Assembly: GCF_000499845.2 (NCBI RefSeq)
Contig: NC_023749.2
Coordinates: forward strand, 4,373,030 to 4,437,029
DNA from: Phaseolus vulgaris
Lineage: Eukaryota > Streptophyta > Magnoliopsida > Fabales > Fabaceae
Length of the DNA stretch: 64,000 bases
Direction of reading: 5' to 3'
The notes under the pieces were generated by a model. It was not told the origin of the DNA. It did not search any database and worked only from the letters and a program-made list of their open reading frames with translations. The position numbers were made by a program, and so were the translations under genes. Below, one piece after another: positions 11,915 to 23,900 of this stretch; the first letter of the stretch is position 1, and every line of letters starts with the position of its first letter.

Positions 11915-12065
11915 AAACCCTAACTCTCAGTCTTCTCTCCTCTTCTGATTAGGGTTTCTCTATTGCGATCTCTCTCTTCAAGATTTTTTTGCTTTTGCAA
12001 ACCAACACCACTATGGGCCATAACGATAATGGGTATACACTGCCCAATGAAGGGCCCATTGGGCC
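11915..12065 (-). promoter_or_regulatory. Telo-box and site II promoter of TOM6
   Basis: Telo-boxes: AAACCCTAA at 11915-11923, and its complement TTAGGGTTT at 11949-11957. Site II elements (TGGGCC on either strand) at 12014-12019, 12053-12058 and 12060-12065. In plants, site II (bound by TCP factors) combined with telo-boxes marks promoters of ribosomal and mitochondrial genes. Confidence 0.7.
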
Positions 12066-12075
12066 ATTCGACCCT

Positions 12076-15000
12076 TTCTTTATCCACGTCCACCTCAATG
12101 GAGCAAACCTAGATTTCAAGCTACGATCCTTTAATACAAAATACATACATAAATGGTATTTTAATTTGTACAAGATAAATTTTAAAGTATACAACTATTT
12201 TTAAAAATTAGGAAAAACAAATTTTAAATTATAGGAAATAAAAAACAATTTTCAAAATTTAGAACCAAACAAGATTTGAGTTCAATTTGACACAATAAAA
12301 GATATTTAATGATGGTACTAACATGTTATACTCAAATCTCCGTAGTAGAAACTGAGATACTCTCTATTAACCAGGTTTTAAAATGTTCATAACGTTATTA
12401 AATAATAATTAGAAACTAAAATAAAATTATTAAATTCATAAAAGATCATTAAATTTGATAAACTAAATATATATTTATCTTAAATTTCATAAACTAAAAT
12501 TATAATTAATTTTATTCACACTCTTATCAAAATATCTTCTTTCAATAATTTTATATTTAACTTTTTATATTCCATCATAGTATCCATGACTTTTTTCTTT
12601 TAAATTATTGAAAATTTAATTCCCATGATTTTACTAATTTTATAGTTAAAATAAAACACATTGAAAATATTTTAAATCATTAGCAAATACTTTTTATTAA
12701 TTAATATTTATGAAAAACTTAAAGTGTTACAGTTTTTACAATATGTATATATTGATATAATATTTGAAAATAACTTTTTTCTCAATGAAATTAAATTATA
12801 AAAATAATAGTTGTGCATATTTAAAGGTAAAATAAATAATAAATGGTAGAGACTACATGTATATTTTATTTTTCTTCAGCTATAGACTATCAAATTTGGT
12901 CTACTTATGTAATATAACTATAGGCCTTTTTACAATTGGGTCTAGATTATTGAATGGATAAATTTTAAGAAAATGATGTAATTGGGTAAGTAGTGCTGCA
13001 AGTCTTAGTTTGATAAATTTACTAATGTCTCTTCTAAAGTCATGTATATTTGAAATATTTTTTTTAATATTTTGATAAAATGGTGTTATCAAGCACGTTT
13101 TTCAATTTCTTTGTGCTTTTTTTTAAAAAAAAAAGTTTAACTATTTGAATTTTTTTAATTCTGTCGAAGTCTTATTTGGTAACATGTTTTAAAAAAATAT
13201 ATTTTCTTTTTGTGAAGTCGTGCTTGTTAGCACCATTTTTTTTTCATTTTTCTAATAGAGTTTCTTAAAACTTTTTTATTTTCTTATTGTTTATTTGATT
13301 TTGTATGTTTTAAATTTTTTTAAATTTAGATAATGTAATTAATTTTTTATTTATATGTTAATTGAGTGTATTTTGGATTATTTGAAATATTAATATAGTA
13401 AAATATATTTAAATTAAATTTTTTAAATAGTTAAAAATTTGGTTAATTTAATTAATTAATGAAATTAATTATGTTAATGGAAAGTAATTTTGAAAACTTA
13501 AAGCAGTGTCAGTAAAATATATTTTATTATTGAAATAAGATTAATTGAAATGAAAAAAAAATATTAATAGGAAAAAATATTTACCTAAATGTCACAACTT
13601 GAATTTCTAAATTGTTTTCTTGACGTTCTACGTGTTTCATGTTTGGTAGATCAGTGAGATGAAGGTGGAAATAGTGCTTCATATTCATTGTGATAATCTT
13701 TCTTTTCATTGTCTTCACTTCCATTATCAAATGTTTACAAAGACATGACTCATCCATAACAATTCAAGGATGATATTTAATTTATCTAACTATATTAATT
13801 AAGGTTATTAAGGTTATGAAATGAAACAACTAATTATTCAAATTAAATTATCACTTATGAGATTAGAGTTTTGAATGATAATTTAATGGATAAATTAAAT
13901 ACCAAAATAAAACTAGACTCAAACATTTGATGGAGGTAAGATGTATGGACATATGACAACTAACTTAACAAAATGCAAGTCTTTCAAAGAGAGCACAATC
14001 TTTACTAAATTTTGCTATTGTTAAAATAAACTAAGAACAAATTCTTAGTTTATTGAAACATGGATGAAGACAAAGTGTGTATTGCGAACAAGACATAAGT
14101 ACCTTGAGAATATCATAGTCATACTAAAAAAAATTAACATAAATCGATTATGTGTCATGTTTAACGCTGTAATAGATAATGATAACGACTCATAACTTAA
14201 CTGACAACCAATGTTATACACAGTTCAATTAAATGATTGGTGGTTGATTGTGGGCCATTTCAAGCTCTTTGAATGTTTTATCCTCATGTAATTATCCGTT
14301 GTTCCATTTTTCACATACAATTACTAACATACTGACCCAATTTATAATCTACAAATGCTTACTAAGTTTAATTTTATCAAGTCCAAAATAAAGATTATTG
14401 GTCAACATATTCATTCATGACCTTCACATGCACCATCAACAGTCGGAAACACCGATCATTACTCATATCTATAATAAAATGATAAAATGGATCAACTAAA
14501 TCAAAATAATCCAAAAAATATTCTCATTGTTTTATTTCGCTTTTGATATTTGAATGATAATATATATATATATATATATATATATTTAGTAACATTATTC
14601 TAAATTTTTAAAAATTGCATTCAATTAACATAATTTAATTAATTAAATTATCCAAAGATTTATAATTTGTGCAAAAAACCTATAACTATATATTTTAATT
14701 TTAATTTAAAATTGAAATTCATTTTTCTTCAAAATATTAAATAATAAATTATATATAATTAATTGATTTAAATAATGTTTGAAGTTGTGATAAATTTAAA
14801 TATATTTAATTAAGTCTTTATTAAATATGTTTAATCTTCTTAATCTTTTAAATACTTATAAATAGTATATTTTCCAATTGAGTTATGTTGACTTTTTATG
14901 TTAAATGATTGAGGTGTATGGGATTGCTTTATTACCTTACTTAGTTGTCTTTACATTTTAGTTACTTTTATTGTTTGATTACCATGAAAAAGGAAATTAA

Positions 15001-15120
15001 ACTTTGAGAGTTTAAAATTTGATGAATCACATATGAGATTAGTGATGAATCCATTAAGAAGTGGGGAGAATAGGATGGAAGAGTGGGGAGAAGCACAGGG
15101 GAAAAAAAGCCTTGGTCTGA
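12076..15120. other. AT-rich intergenic desert
   Basis: Very AT-rich with many homopolymer runs and no convincing ORF. A pure (AT)n tract lies at about 14557-14586. Confidence 0.6.
14557..14586. repeat. (AT)n microsatellite
   Basis: About 30 bases of uninterrupted AT dinucleotides. Confidence 0.85.
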
Positions 15121-15122
15121 AC

Positions 15123-15140
15123 TTGACCAAAGTCCACGTG
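15123..15140 (+). promoter_or_regulatory. W-box and G-box upstream of the ATL gene
   Basis: TTGACC (W-box core, WRKY site) at 15123-15128 and CACGTG (G-box, bZIP/bHLH site) at 15135-15140, about 240 bases upstream of the ATG at 15382. The motifs are seen; their use is inferred. Confidence 0.4.
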
Positions 15141-15381
15141 TCTGAACGGAGGCATAGTGGTAAGTGAGTGAGTGGGGGAAAAAGGGAAAATGAAAGATGA
15201 TAATATTAAAAAAAGGATAAAAAAGAGAAACACACAACCACAGTCAACGCTTTGTATCTGCTGTTTGCATTAAACCCAATTGCACAGTTTTCTCTTTCAC
15301 TCAATTTTCCACAACTAAAACCCTACTCTTCTACTGCTATTCTTCTTCTTCTTTCTTCTTCTTCCCATTCTCATCACCATC

Positions 15382-16569
15382 ATGACTCCTTCTCAGCCAC
15401 CCCATTGGGCCCCATCTTCATCTCCATCTCCAACCCCAACACCAATATTCAACAAATCATTCTTGCCACCACCATCCAACTCGCCGGCGGTTGACTTCAG
15501 CCCTCCCTTGATAGCAATGGTCGTAGTCGTCGCCGCCGCCTTTCTCGTCGTAACCTACTCCCGCCTCATCGCGCGCCACCTCAGGCCGCCACTTCACCGC
15601 CTTCTCCACCGCTTCCGGCGGCGGAGATTCCCTCCGTCTTCCGTCGGCGACCTCGAGTCCCTACCCTACGAGTCTCCCTTTGACGGCTCGCGCGTCTTCT
15701 CTCCCTATGGCTTAGACGAAACGGTGATTAAAACGATACCGTTTTCGCTTTACACCGCCAAATACGACGCGCGTTTCGAAGAGTCTCGCAACGACTGCGC
15801 CGTTTGCTTGCTGGAATTCGAAGACGAAGACTACGTGAGGACGCTTCCCGTTTGTTCACACACGTTCCACGTGGACTGCATCGATGCGTGGCTTCGATCG
15901 CACGCTAACTGCCCTCTCTGCCGCGCTGGAGTCCTCTGCGCCGATTCGCCTTTCACCCCGATGATGGCCGCAAGAATCCGACCAAGCCTCGACGACGACA
16001 CAATTCTCCACCGCATTAGCTTAGACCCTCTCCTCGACCCCCCACTTCCTCTGGCAATATCCGCCGTGCCGGAGATAACGCCCTGCATCGACGAGCAATC
16101 TCCGAGGAGGAACCAGAACCAGAGCCACGCGAACGTTAACTCGGAGGATTGTTTTAGGGATTTTCTGCTGAAGAGGTCTTATTCGTTTGGGTTTGAACGG
16201 AGTGTCGCGTCGGAGAGGATGGTGATGGAAGCCGCCACTGCGTCGCCGTGGCGGTACCGAAGAGGGAGTAACAGTTTCTGGAGCAAGAGGCCGTCGCCGT
16301 TTGGGTCTCTGGGGAAACCGAGGGTGTTTTCATTTCGGTATTATAGAGGGATGAAATCACCGTTCTTCCGGCGGAGGGGATTCTTCCCGCTGTCGGAGTC
16401 CAGCGTGAGGTACGGCGGCGGCGGGAGCTCATCGCGGCGGAGCAAGTCGATTGCCAGCCCAATGTTTCTGCGGTCGTCGGGGCTGGCAGCGGCGGCGTTC
16501 TCGTCGAGCCGGCTGAGGTGCGGGGATCCCGAGGCGCTGCTATCGCCGGAGAGATTTAACCGGAGGTGA
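15382..16569 (+). CDS. ATL-family RING-H2 E3 ubiquitin ligase (ATL65-like)
   Basis: Intronless 395-codon gene, as is usual for ATL genes. Layout: a Pro/Ser-rich N-terminus; one membrane helix at about residues 41-63 ([15 protein letters not shown]); a basic stretch; the GLD signature at 110-112; then a canonical RING-H2 at 139-180. The zinc ligands are C139, C142, C158, H160, H163, C166, C177 and C180, with P178 before the last Leu-Cys and W170 in the E2-contact position. The remaining ~210 residues are Ser/Arg/Pro-rich with no known fold. ATL proteins are membrane-anchored E3 ligases, many of them fast-induced by elicitors. The long C-terminus and the sequence around the helix recall ATL65, from memory. 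GC content is much higher than in the flanks, which is ordinary for this family. Confidence 0.93.
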   Translation: MTPSQPPHWAPSSSPSPTPTPIFNKSFLPPPSNSPAVDFSPPLIAMVVVVAAAFLVVTYSRLIARHLRPPLHRLLHRFRRRRFPPSSVGDLESLPYESPFDGSRVFSPYGLDETVIKTIPFSLYTAKYDARFEESRNDCAVCLLEFEDEDYVRTLPVCSHTFHVDCIDAWLRSHANCPLCRAGVLCADSPFTPMMAARIRPSLDDDTILHRISLDPLLDPPLPLAISAVPEITPCIDEQSPRRNQNQSHANVNSEDCFRDFLLKRSYSFGFERSVASERMVMEAATASPWRYRRGSNSFWSKRPSPFGSLGKPRVFSFRYYRGMKSPFFRRRGFFPLSESSVRYGGGGSSSRRSKSIASPMFLRSSGLAAAAFSSSRLRCGDPEALLSPERFNRR

Positions 16570-19500
16570 TGCAAGGAAGGTAAAAAGCAAATGTTGGAAA
16601 TTTGTTTCGGAAATGGAAATGGGCAGCAAGAGAACACGTGGCGGCGCGTGATTGTTAGATGGGTGTGGGAGCATGATCGGAGATGGGTGGAGAGTGGCGG
16701 TGTGGGTCAGGTCAAGAGGAATTAAATGGAGGTGGTCGCATGCGGTTTAATTTAATGAGACGGTCTGGCAATTTGTAGAGAGTTATTAATGGATGGTAGA
16801 AGAGCATTTAATTGGAGAGAGAGAACTAAGACATTTCATACTCATAAGGGAGAAAAGAAGTAAGAAGAGTGTTTCTCTCTCTCTTTCTCTTTCTCTCTGT
16901 GTATAAAAATATATGTATTATTCTCTGTGCCTATGCTCAGACTGTGGTGGGGGGAGAGGGTTTTAAAGAGGAAGCTCATAAATGAGAGAGGAATGGATAG
17001 AGGCTATTGGCATTGGCTCAAGAACTAGTTTCTTTATGCCACCGACTGAAGGCCCCCATGTGAATGCACTGAAGATGCAAAACACACATTAATATTGGTT
17101 ATAGTGTCACCTAGCTCACTCTCTATAGCTTTATGCCCACAGACGCAAGGCATTAATTGTGGCATTGGGTATGCTGACAAGCAACATTGCTTCATTCGTT
17201 TTAGTGCGTGACTCTGCTGTGAATTCTTTCATCGTCAGATAATTAATGCCATTTACAACATTTTGAATTTCGAATCTTTTCTGATCAATGCACTTTCAAC
17301 TTGTTTTTTATTTCTTCAACTCATGGGGGATTGCCCAACTTAAACAAACTCACCTTTTTTCCTCAAATAAATACACTCTTGCTATCTTGCTGTAAATACA
17401 ATTTTACTTGCCTCTTACTGGTTTAAACACCTCCTAATCTGTATAGTTAAGGAGTTGTGGATGATGACATACAAAGTCTACATTGCAAATTGAAAAATTA
17501 AGTGTATTCTGATATTTGCTGGAACGTTCTCTGTCTACCTCAATTTCTATCCAATTCCTTTCAATGGTAATGTTTGTGAATCTGCCCATGAGGGTTTTCT
17601 CAAAGTGTGATCTCCATGAATCCATTGTTTTCTTCTTTTGACAGAACAGATATAAAAACATAGACTATAGTAGCATTCTTTTTGGTGTCTTTTCCTTTGA
17701 CCCATAATTAGCAACTCTTTTTAACTTGTGGAGCTATCATATGCACAGACAACGCAGTTACTCTGAATTTCACAATGTGTCTTGAAGCCCAAACCAATTC
17801 TCCAGAGTTGTAACTGTACGATCCAGCCCAGTAGATTTCATGTTGGTCCAAAGTGCATAACGAAATATAGAATTCATCTGAGACATGCATTCAGACCAAG
17901 TTAAGAGGTTATATTATCAAAATTCTGTAATATCTATCTGTAGTGGTCACATGCATTATTAATGTTGCAGCCAACATTAAAGCTAGCGCAAAAAGTTAGG
18001 TATGGATTTTATTTTTTGTTTCGCATTGCTGTGAAAGATTTGAATTGTGATTGAGTCTTAATGAGAAAGTAAGAGAATACACACACATAAAACAAATTGA
18101 TTTAGTTTTGAAAGGCTTAATGTGGAAAGGTATTACGGAAACCATATTCTAAAATATAATTTAACACCAATTTCAAATAGGCCTAATTTGAGAAATTTTG
18201 GCACATCAAAATCTGGAAAAAAAACCACCCATCAACTCTCTTCTCTCTACAAACCATGTTTAATAACACACTGAAAAACCACAAGAAAATAACCAAAAAT
18301 ACATGGATGAATCAACAACACAAAACATCCATAATTAACATTCAACAACTGCCGAAATAGTGTTCTTCAATGCAATATTGAAAAAATCAAAACCCTAAGA
18401 CTTTTTAAAAAGTATGATGGTATTTCTATCATTTTAGTTCCACAATACAATGAAGAATGCAAAATGATATAGTGCAATGAGCAAAAGCCATAGAGGATTG
18501 GAAAGTTTGAGAATTGACATAGATGTTTGTTTGATAAAGGGTCCACATCATGTGCTTTGGCAATAATGAATAGTATGAAGTTAAATGCATAGGTTTTAGA
18601 TTTCAAGAAAATGCATGCATTCCTATCCAATGTACGTGCAGGTAGGTCACTCCCCACTTTCTAACAAGTCCAAACGCACACGCAGATTCATTTTCTCAGT
18701 ATTCAACAAGGTTACCTCAATTCTTATCACTATTTTGGAAGTCACAGTGAAGATATAAAACATATAAAAGAGAAAAAAAAAGAAAGAGGTTGACTTTGAT
18801 ATTTATGCTGATCAAATTCTTAAATTCTACAGGAAATTAAAGAAGATGAACTATGGGTCCCAAGATAATGGTGAGAAGTGGGTATATGACACTTTCATGC
18901 TTTAATTCATTCATATTTATAAGAAAAGAGACAGAAAATTTCACCTATTAACTCACTCTTTGCAAATAATAAATGTCCATATATTACTGTTCTTTAGGTA
19001 TTAATGATAAAGAATGAAAGTAATAGGAGTTTTAAGTAGTGATTGATTACTATTAAAAGTATTACTAACTACTCATAGAATTTAGTAGAAAAGACCTAGA
19101 TTATATAATACAATTTTCTTTTCTGTAATTTATTACTAGAGACGTTTTAATAATCATTCAAGTTTATTCTTTAATATCAATTTTCATATATGTAAGCGAG
19201 TCATTATTATTTAAAAATATTCATTAAAACTGTTATCCTGTTGTTTCCATTTTTAATCGTGTTTTTCAGTTGACTCTAGTATTAACTCTCAAATGGAAAA
19301 ATCTTGCAGTAAAAAACATTGAAAAATCATTATAAGAACTATTTTTATAAAATAATAATCACCTATTTGAAGGAGTAAGAGCGTAAGAATACTCCTGTTG
19401 ATTCAATTTGAGCTCTTTTGAATTTTTTTTTTCAACTTCAATATATGAATTAACTAATCATAACTATATTTGGATCAATATGAACTAAGTATGATATGTT

Positions 19501-20950
19501 ATTAAAAAACAGGAATAAAAAATAAGAAAAAAAAACAAGTCAATAAAATTAGCGTGTAAATATTTTTTCTCTAAAATTATTACTTCGTAATGAGAAAAAA
19601 ATGTGAATAAAATAAAAAACACAAGCTATTTTTTTTCTTCTTTTATCATCTTTATAATACTTCCAGTGTGTTTCAAATGCAAATATAATTTATATTTTGT
19701 AACAGAAAAATGGAGGATTAGAAATAATCAAATTTAGAAAATAGTGTGTAATGGTTTTTTTTTATCAATCTAGACTATTTTATTAAAACTAGGCTGATTT
19801 TTTGGTCATCCAATTTCTATAAAATAAATTACATTTTCAAAATTGTATTTTTATATAATTTTTTAATGTTTCTAGGACAGACTGAAATGAATAATACTTA
19901 GTGAATGATTTTTATAATATAATAGAAAACCAACATTTTTTTTACATCCAACTCCACAGCTAACAATATTATTATTTTAATATTTACTTATATTATTTAA
20001 TTAAAAAGTTTACTCTTTATATATATATATATATCATAAATAGTAAATAAAAATGTTTATATATAAATTAAAGTGTTCTTTTTAAAATATTTTCCCATTC
20101 TTTTTACATATTATCACGATGTAAAAAAAAGTAGTCACTAATTTTTTTCAAAAGTAAAGAAAATATTTTATTTAAAAAGTAGACACTAATTAAAGTTATA
20201 ATATTTTAAGAAAAGCATAATTAAATGCAGTAGGTTATACTTATATTCAATAATAAGAAAAACATGATTTCCAAACAAATTTTCAATTATTTTGTTTCTA
20301 AGTACCATTTCAATTTTAACCAGAGTTACTGAATAATTGAAAATTTTGCAAATTGATCGAAATCCTAAGTTTAGAGAAAGTAATTTTTTCATGCAAAAAA
20401 TCATACATAGTATACACAAAGTATATGAATACTGTGTTTCTTTAGCAACTTCTCTTAATTAGTAAGTAACCCACCACTAACCAGTGTGAAGACATTTGAA
20501 TGTAATAATTTGGATATGAGCATTTGTTTTAATATCTTAAACACATTGAAGTTGCATAAACACTGCATCCAAACCCAGTAATTAGATAAATTTCTGGTTT
20601 TGGTTTCATTGACAGAAACAGTAGCAGAAGAAAATTGTGAAGTTGTGTAAATGAGAGATAAAGGGAAGGCATAAGCTTTACACCAAACATGACAGAGAAA
20701 AATAAATGCTGTGAAAATGGTTTGTCTTGCTGAAAATAGTGAGTGTTGCAAACTGCATAGAGAGGCTCATAAAACCTCATTACTTAAAATGTTGGAATTT
20801 ATTGCTTTAGCCTTCAGCTCAACTAACTCTTTCAAAGCCATGATCTCTTGTTAAATTCATCTACCAGTTTCTCATACCATTCTTCAAGTTCAAAGGCTTT
20901 TTAGAGAAGAAAACAGCACCATTTGTTAGCAAGCATATTTTCTGTGCATA
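16570..20950. other. Intergenic region between ATL and LACS genes
   Basis: The ATL 3' flank contains a CT-rich tract at about 16869-16901. From about 18 kb to 20.4 kb it is AT-rich with a short (TA)n tract near 20018-20034. No gene was recognised. Confidence 0.5.
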
Positions 20951-23900
20951 ATGGCTGAGGTGTACACTGTGAAGGTGGAGGAGGCAAGGTTGGAAACTGA
21001 TGAAAAACCATCAGCAGGTCCTGTGTACAGGTGCATTTATGCCAGAGATGGCTTGATGGAATTGCCTTCTCATTTTGAATCTCCATGGGACTTCTTCAGG
21101 TCACTTTCACTTTCTGTTTCAACTTTTCATTTGTATAAACAAAGGGTTCAATGTTACAAAATTTATGCATAATGTTTGTGTTGTGATGAACTTTTTGTCT
21201 CCAAGATTCAGGGAAGAAGCTATTTTCTTCATATTGTAAAACATAAAATCAAAAAGTTTACAAATGGCCCATGCAGGTCTCGAACCTGCGACCTTCGCGT
21301 TATTAGCACGACGCTCTAACCAGCTGAGCTAATAGGCCATGTGTTAGAATGTTTATACTTTGTTTAAATGAGGATGGTTAAAACAGTGTACTCTCTGCTG
21401 AGATTTTCTGTAGTGGTAGTGAGTTGTAGTTGTAGTGGGGTTTTGAGAATTCGTTCTTAGTAGTTTCGATGGATCTGTCTGCAGGGATACGACCAAGAGG
21501 TGCCCCAGCAACCCTATGCTGGGTCGGCGTCAAAAAACTGATTTGAAGGTACCAACTTGAATGTGGTTTTGTTTCTTCCATCATTTTCTGGCAATTTCAG
21601 TTTAGGATTAAGTTGGCACATGCCAAATTTTTGTAACTTAGCTCCTTGTTGTTATTTATATTGAAAAAACTTAGATGCTGATAGGGAACATGTGTTCTTC
21701 TGAGTATAATTAGAATTCTAATCTGCATAATTAAAAGATTGTTTTCAATATTAATGCATATTAGTGAGATAAAACTCAATCTAGTACTAAATTTAAGTTT
21801 TTTTTTTTATATGTCGAGGGAGTTAAATTAATAATGAACATACAAGTAGATGACACAGCTAAACTTTTTGAGACAGCTTAGTATCCAATAAATAAATAAC
21901 TTTCTGTTGCATTGGGTAAATTATACAATTATTGAACTGATTTTGCAGGCTGGTCCTTATGAATGGATGACATATCAGGAGGCTTATGATGCTGCCATCC
22001 GAATGGGTTCAGCCATGAGGAGCCGTGGTGTCAATCCTGTAATCAATCTTGCTCTTTTTTTAAGATAGTATGTATAGGAAAATATATTTGCAATTAATCT
22101 AACTCAGTGCTTTTGGACAACAAGGGAGATCGTTGTGGCATATATGGGTCTAACTGCTCTGAATGGATACTTGCAATGGAGGTATGACACTGAATTTTGT
22201 AGGAGAAATTGCACTTAATCAGTTGTTTTATTATATTAATCCCAACCCGGGACAAAATTAGAATGAGTGGTTATTTTATTCATGAGAAATGCTAACAACA
22301 CATGCTTTCCTATTAGAGAATGCGCTCATGATATTTAGGGGTGTACACATTGGAAATTCATTCAATAATTAAAGAGTTGAGTTTATAAAGAATGTATTGC
22401 TAGCATTTTTCTCTCATTCCTAATTATGATTTGACAACTAAAAAGTTCACTAACCTTGTTTGTATTATTGTTCTTCACTTAACATCCCAAGAGTTGAAAC
22501 ATTGTTACCATATTGTATGATTATTCCAATGGGACTTGAGTGGCTTGACTCAAATTTTATGTTTGCAGGCTTGCAATAGCTACGCAGTAACATATGTCCC
22601 ATTATATGACACCCTGGGTTTGTGTTTTGTTCCTTTTCCAAATCATTCTCAGTGTGCTTCTTTCATTTTTTTCAAAACCAAAGAAAGAACTGAAGAGTTT
22701 GTTACATGTCTTTTGCACTCATGTTGTCATTCAGCTAGATATGCCTTTAAATTTATGTGCAACAGGTGCTAATGCCGTGGAGTTTATCATAAACCATGCT
22801 GAAGTTTCGATAGCATTTGTACAGGATAGCAAGATTCCTTCTGTAAGTTCCATCATATTCTTGGTGCACAAATCTTTTATTGTTTCCTTGGTGGGAATTT
22901 AATTTTAGCCAGATGAACTTTGAATTTTTTTTCCCTCTGTTGTTCTGGATGCCAACTTCCTTGTATGTTACATACCTTCAACATATAATTATTTCAGTTG
23001 ATGATCAACTAACTTCGTAATAAATTGTAATATGAGAAAGTCATTTGCCGTTTCTAAAATGAGTTATATAAATTTATTTTCTAATATTTCTGTTAGTCAC
23101 TTGCTTAAAACAGTAGTCAAAATCAGATATTCTATTCTAAACTGATAGAATGTTGCAGATACTGCTAGTCCTTTTTACGTTGCTATTTATTGTACTTCTT
23201 GTAACATTTTGAGTTATCCATTGAGCTTCTTGAAGATAATTAGCTTATCATACCTTAGTCCTTTTTCTCCATTCCTACTAAAGCAATGTCTGTTTCCACA
23301 GGTTTTGTCATGCCTTGGTCGCTGTTCAAATCTTAAAAGTAAGTCAAATGTGTATTTTCTTCCTGTTCCTGTCCCTGTTAGTTGAAGGGTTTTCCTTCTT
23401 TTAATGTAACAGGCCTCTTTAATTTACTGGTGTAGCTATAGTCAGTTTCGGTAATGTTTTAACTGCACAAAAGAAGGAAGCTGAGGAGTTTGGTGCATCT
23501 TGCTTCTCGTGGGAAGAGTTTCTCCAGTTGGTTGGAATCCTGAATTTCAGATTGATGTTTACAACAGACAGCAATAACCATTTCAACTGAGTATTGAGAG
23601 AAATATTTTTTAATATTTAATTTTGTATCTTCATTTTTTCAGGGAGATCTGGATTTAGACATGCCACTGAAAAAGAAGACTGACATCTGCACAATCATGT
23701 ATACAAGTGGAACAACAGGGGAACCCAAAGGTGTCATTATTAAAAATGAGGCTTTCATGGCTCAAGTGTTGTCTATTGACCAAATGCTTAAATTAACTGA
23801 CAAAGTGGTATGATAATAACTTTTCTCACTGGTTTCATGTTATATTTTTTTTGAAGTCAGGGAAAAATCTGCCATCCCACCCCCTCAGATCAGTGAAACT

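Noticed and set aside
11696..11923. 75-codon plus-strand ORF over TOM6
   Set aside because: The minus strand of the same bases encodes a complete, recognisable TOM6 protein.
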